Below are positions 4,649 through 5,514 of a stretch of 5,514 bases of DNA, one piece after another. Position 1 is the stretch's first letter; every line of letters begins with the position of its first letter. The notes under the pieces are model-generated. The model saw only the letters and a program-made list of their open reading frames with translations. It searched no databases and had not been told where the DNA came from. Origin of the DNA: an uncultured Lachnospiraceae bacterium. Lineage in GTDB: Bacteria; Bacillota; Clostridia; Lachnospirales; Lachnospiraceae. The stretch is from assembly GCA_947176785.1 (NCBI GenBank), contig CAMWSA010000274.1:1-5514 (forward strand), in the 5' to 3' direction. The translations under genes were made by a program, and so were the position numbers.

Positions 4649-5514
4649 TCAGGGCAGAGGATACCGCTGGCTGTAGGCCATCACCTTTCCCCGGAAGTCC
4701 ATATTGTCCTCCCGCCGCATGTTCTCCAGATAGGCATGCGTGTCAAACTCGTCCTCACTGATCTCCAGCAGGCAGACGGCAATGTTGGAGCAGTGATCGG
4801 AGACACGTTCCAGATCCGTGAGAATATCCGACAAAACGAATCCCAGTTCTATGGTGCATTTTCCTTTGCGCAGACGCTTGATATGACGTTGCCTGATCTC
4901 CAGGCTCAGGGCATCAATGACCTCCTCCAGAGGCTCCACCTGGCGGGCCAGTTCCAGATTTTCCTCATTAAAACTGTCCATGGTGATCCGCAAAATGTCC
5001 CTGACGGCCCTGCGCAGCACCTCCAGTTCCTGCAAAGCCTTGCTGGAAAAACCCACTTTTTTGTCCCGCATCTCCTCCGCAGACTCCTGAACGTTCCGCG
5101 CGTGATCGGAAATCCGCTCAAAATCCCCGATGCAGTGCAGCATCACCGACAGGTTGTGGTTATCCCTGCCGGACAGATCCCGAGAGCCGATTTTTACCAG
5201 ATAGCTCCCCAACTGATCCTCATATTGGTCAACCCTGGCTTCCAGTTCAATCACCTGCCTGGCTTTATCCTCGTCATACTCCGCAATGAGTCCCACGGCC
5301 AGATTGATGGCCTGCCGGGCCAGCCCGGCCATGCTTACTGCCACATTGCGGCTCTGTTCGATGGCATAGGAGGGCGTGTTCAGAAAACGGAGGTCCAGAT
5401 GCTGTAACACCTCATCCTGTGTCTTTTCCGGCAATTGCTTTGGCTCGCTGCCGACGGTGAGACTTGCCAGTTTTACCAGCCCCTTGGAAAAGGGCAGCAG
5501 CACCAGCGTCGCCG
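4649..5514 (-). CDS. Na/Pi cotransporter family protein, C-terminal half with PhoU-like domains (runs off right edge)
   Basis: The frame is open to the window edge, so the GTG at 5503 is an internal Val codon; the visible protein begins ATLVLLPFSKGLVKLA, the end of the membrane transport domain. About 287 residues are visible, roughly half of a family protein of 540-600. The linker residues, including LRFLNTPSYAIEQ, are typical of NptA/YjbB-type Na+-phosphate cotransporters. Two PhoU-like three-helix units follow, each with two metal-binding E-xxx-D patterns: E91/D95 and FERISDHARN (about 131-140) in the first, and E186/D190 and LERVSDHCSN (about 224-233) in the second. PhoU units are thought to regulate phosphate flux. 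A free-standing PhoU was considered and rejected because the upstream residues are membrane-transporter sequence. It is co-oriented with the regulator and kinase, about 490 bp upstream of them, with the MITE-like element between. Confidence 0.88.
   Translation of the reverse strand, partial: ATLVLLPFSKGLVKLASLTVGSEPKQLPEKTQDEVLQHLDLRFLNTPSYAIEQSRNVAVSMAGLARQAINLAVGLIAEYDEDKARQVIELEARVDQYEDQLGSYLVKIGSRDLSGRDNHNLSVMLHCIGDFERISDHARNVQESAEEMRDKKVGFSSKALQELEVLRRAVRDILRITMDSFNEENLELARQVEPLEEVIDALSLEIRQRHIKRLRKGKCTIELGFVLSDILTDLERVSDHCSNIAVCLLEISEDEFDTHAYLENMRREDNMDFRGKVMAYSQRYPLP

Noticed and set aside
4736..5407. A 223-codon plus-strand open frame opposite the Na/Pi cotransporter
   Set aside because: It is the antisense shadow of a clear coding frame, with no family features of its own.
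4649..5503. A complete stand-alone PhoU protein starting at GTG 5503
   Set aside because: The frame is open to the window edge and the residues before and after the GTG (ATLVLLPFSKG) are the end of a Na/Pi transporter membrane domain, so the GTG is an internal Val.
1..5514. CRISPR array, tRNA, rRNA, toxin-antitoxin or defence genes
   Set aside because: I found no evenly spaced direct repeats, no tRNA cloverleaf and no coding frame matching such systems in this window.

Overview
This 5.5 kb window looks like chromosomal DNA from a Gram-positive, low-to-moderate GC Clostridia, most likely a gut Lachnospiraceae. The grounds are the strong AGGAG-type ribosome binding sites, a TTG start, near-consensus sigma-A promoters, and the gene families: a TIGR04086/YrzE-like membrane protein, a CNNM/CorC-type transporter, a PhoB/PhoR-like two-component pair and a Na/Pi cotransporter with a PhoU tail. 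The organism call is inference from gene content and style, not from a marker gene.

Layout. 1-179 (minus) is the N-terminal part of a small membrane protein cut by the left edge. 180-391 is a divergent control region with a large nested inverted repeat (204-289) and an excellent sigma-A promoter (TTGACA-17-TATGAT, 329-357). This promoter drives a complete CorC/HlyC-family metal transporter (392-1714, plus), for which I prefer the TTG start at 392. 1715-2031 holds a 29-codon lipoprotein-signal-like ORF (1732-1821) and a rho-independent terminator (1879-1927). 2032-3354 and 3478-4155 (both minus) are a sensor histidine kinase and its OmpR-family response regulator, transcribed regulator first. 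4156-4648 is a non-coding stretch with a candidate promoter for the regulator and a 187-bp MITE-like element. 4649-5514 (minus) is the C-terminal half of a Na/Pi cotransporter whose membrane part lies beyond the right edge.

How the genes may work together. The Na/Pi transporter with PhoU domains, the PhoB-like regulator and the PhoR-like kinase lie in the same orientation, which suggests a phosphate-uptake and phosphate-sensing module. The role is inferred from neighbourhood and family; no Pho box was recognised. The CorC-type gene and the TIGR04086 gene are separate divergent units.

The most unusual thing in the window is a repeat family not explained by the genes. A 187-bp element between the regulator and the transporter has perfect 9-bp terminal inverted repeats (AGTGTGAGA/TCTCACACT) and a roughly 44-bp-arm hairpin. 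Its first 55 bp recur, inverted and 48/55 identical, in the regulator-kinase gap, where the repeat supplies the stop codon of the regulator. The two copies bracket the regulator gene in inverted orientation.
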